The notes beneath the pieces were generated by a model. It saw nothing but the letters and a program-made list of their open reading frames with translations. It did no database searches and was not told where the DNA came from. The translations under genes were made by a program, and so were the position numbers. 5,528 nucleotides of DNA from an uncultured Clostridia bacterium (GTDB lineage: Bacteria > Bacillota > Clostridia > Oscillospirales > Ruminococcaceae): the NCBI GenBank assembly GCA_945835425.1, contig CAMAJC010000142.1, positions 1 through 5,528 on the forward strand. Reading direction: 5' to 3'. Positions 5,446 to 5,528 of the stretch are shown here, piece after piece. Numbering within the stretch: the first letter of the stretch is position 1; every line of letters begins with the position of its first letter.

Positions 5446-5528
5446 TTACAGCAGGCCGTTTTGCACCTTGGCGGCGGTCAGGGTGTTGCGCATCAGGGTC
5501 GCAATGGTCATCGGGCCGACGCCACCGG
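5446..5528 (-). CDS. folD: Bifunctional methylenetetrahydrofolate dehydrogenase/cyclohydrolase, C-terminal end (partial)
   Basis: The last 26 residues plus the TAA stop (5446-5448) are visible. They read GGVGPMTIATLMRNTL followed by TAAKVQNGLL. The GGVGPMTIATLMRNTL block is the highly conserved C-terminal signature of FolD (usually preceded by a proline, as in PGGVGPMT), which interconverts 5,10-methylene- and 10-formyl-tetrahydrofolate with NADP in the cytoplasm. The remaining roughly 90 percent of the gene lies beyond the right edge, so its integrity and start cannot be judged. It converges on the GH4 gene and shares its terminator. It is a housekeeping gene with no evident tie to the sugar genes. 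Confidence 0.88.
   Translation of the reverse strand, partial: GGVGPMTIATLMRNTLTAAKVQNGLL

Noticed and set aside
1..5528. CRISPR arrays, tRNA or rRNA genes, insertion sequences, phage or defence genes.
   Set aside because: No spaced repeats, transposase reading frames, terminal inverted repeats or RNA-gene signatures were seen; almost all the sequence is explained by five genes and short intergenic regions.

Overview
The window looks like chromosomal DNA from a moderately GC-rich member of the Firmicutes, most plausibly a gut-type Clostridia (Oscillospiraceae-like). This is inferred from strong AGGAG/AAAGGA ribosome binding sites, AT-rich intergenic regions between GC-richer genes, sigma-A type promoters, and protein sequences that read as Firmicutes versions of their families. 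No tool-based taxonomy was possible.

Layout: positions 1-301 (minus) hold the N-terminal part of a two-component response regulator that runs off the left edge. It has its own promoter (337-365) and is separated from the next gene by a strong minus-strand terminator (389-431). Positions 440-1954 (minus) encode a complete 4-alpha-glucanotransferase (malQ, GH77). A 269-bp AT-rich divergent control region (1955-2223) carries a promoter for malQ and one for the gene to the right, plus an 8-bp direct repeat in the malQ leader. Positions 2224-3711 (plus) encode a GH1 glycosidase of the 6-phospho-beta-glucosidase group. After a 198-bp (207-bp to the preferred start) gap, positions 3919-5310 (plus) encode a GH4 NAD/metal-dependent 6-phospho-beta-glucosidase. 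Positions 5311-5445 hold hairpins, including a perfect 9-bp REP-like palindrome and a bidirectional terminator. Positions 5446-5528 (minus) are the last 26 codons of folD.

How the genes work together: this is a small carbohydrate-use locus between housekeeping and regulatory genes. MalQ remodels maltodextrins or glycogen-derived alpha-1,4-glucans. The two plus-strand enzymes would split phosphorylated beta-glucosides in the cytoplasm by two unrelated mechanisms (GH1 retaining hydrolysis; GH4 redox elimination). No phosphotransferase (PTS) permease gene is present, so the source of phosphorylated substrate is not visible here.

Nothing in the window looks like a wholly new system. The points most worth a second look are the non-canonical phosphate/aglycone pocket of the GH1 enzyme, the pairing of GH1 and GH4 enzymes, the 20-bp-spaced GTTTGGTA repeat in front of malQ, and the REP-like palindrome after the GH4 gene.
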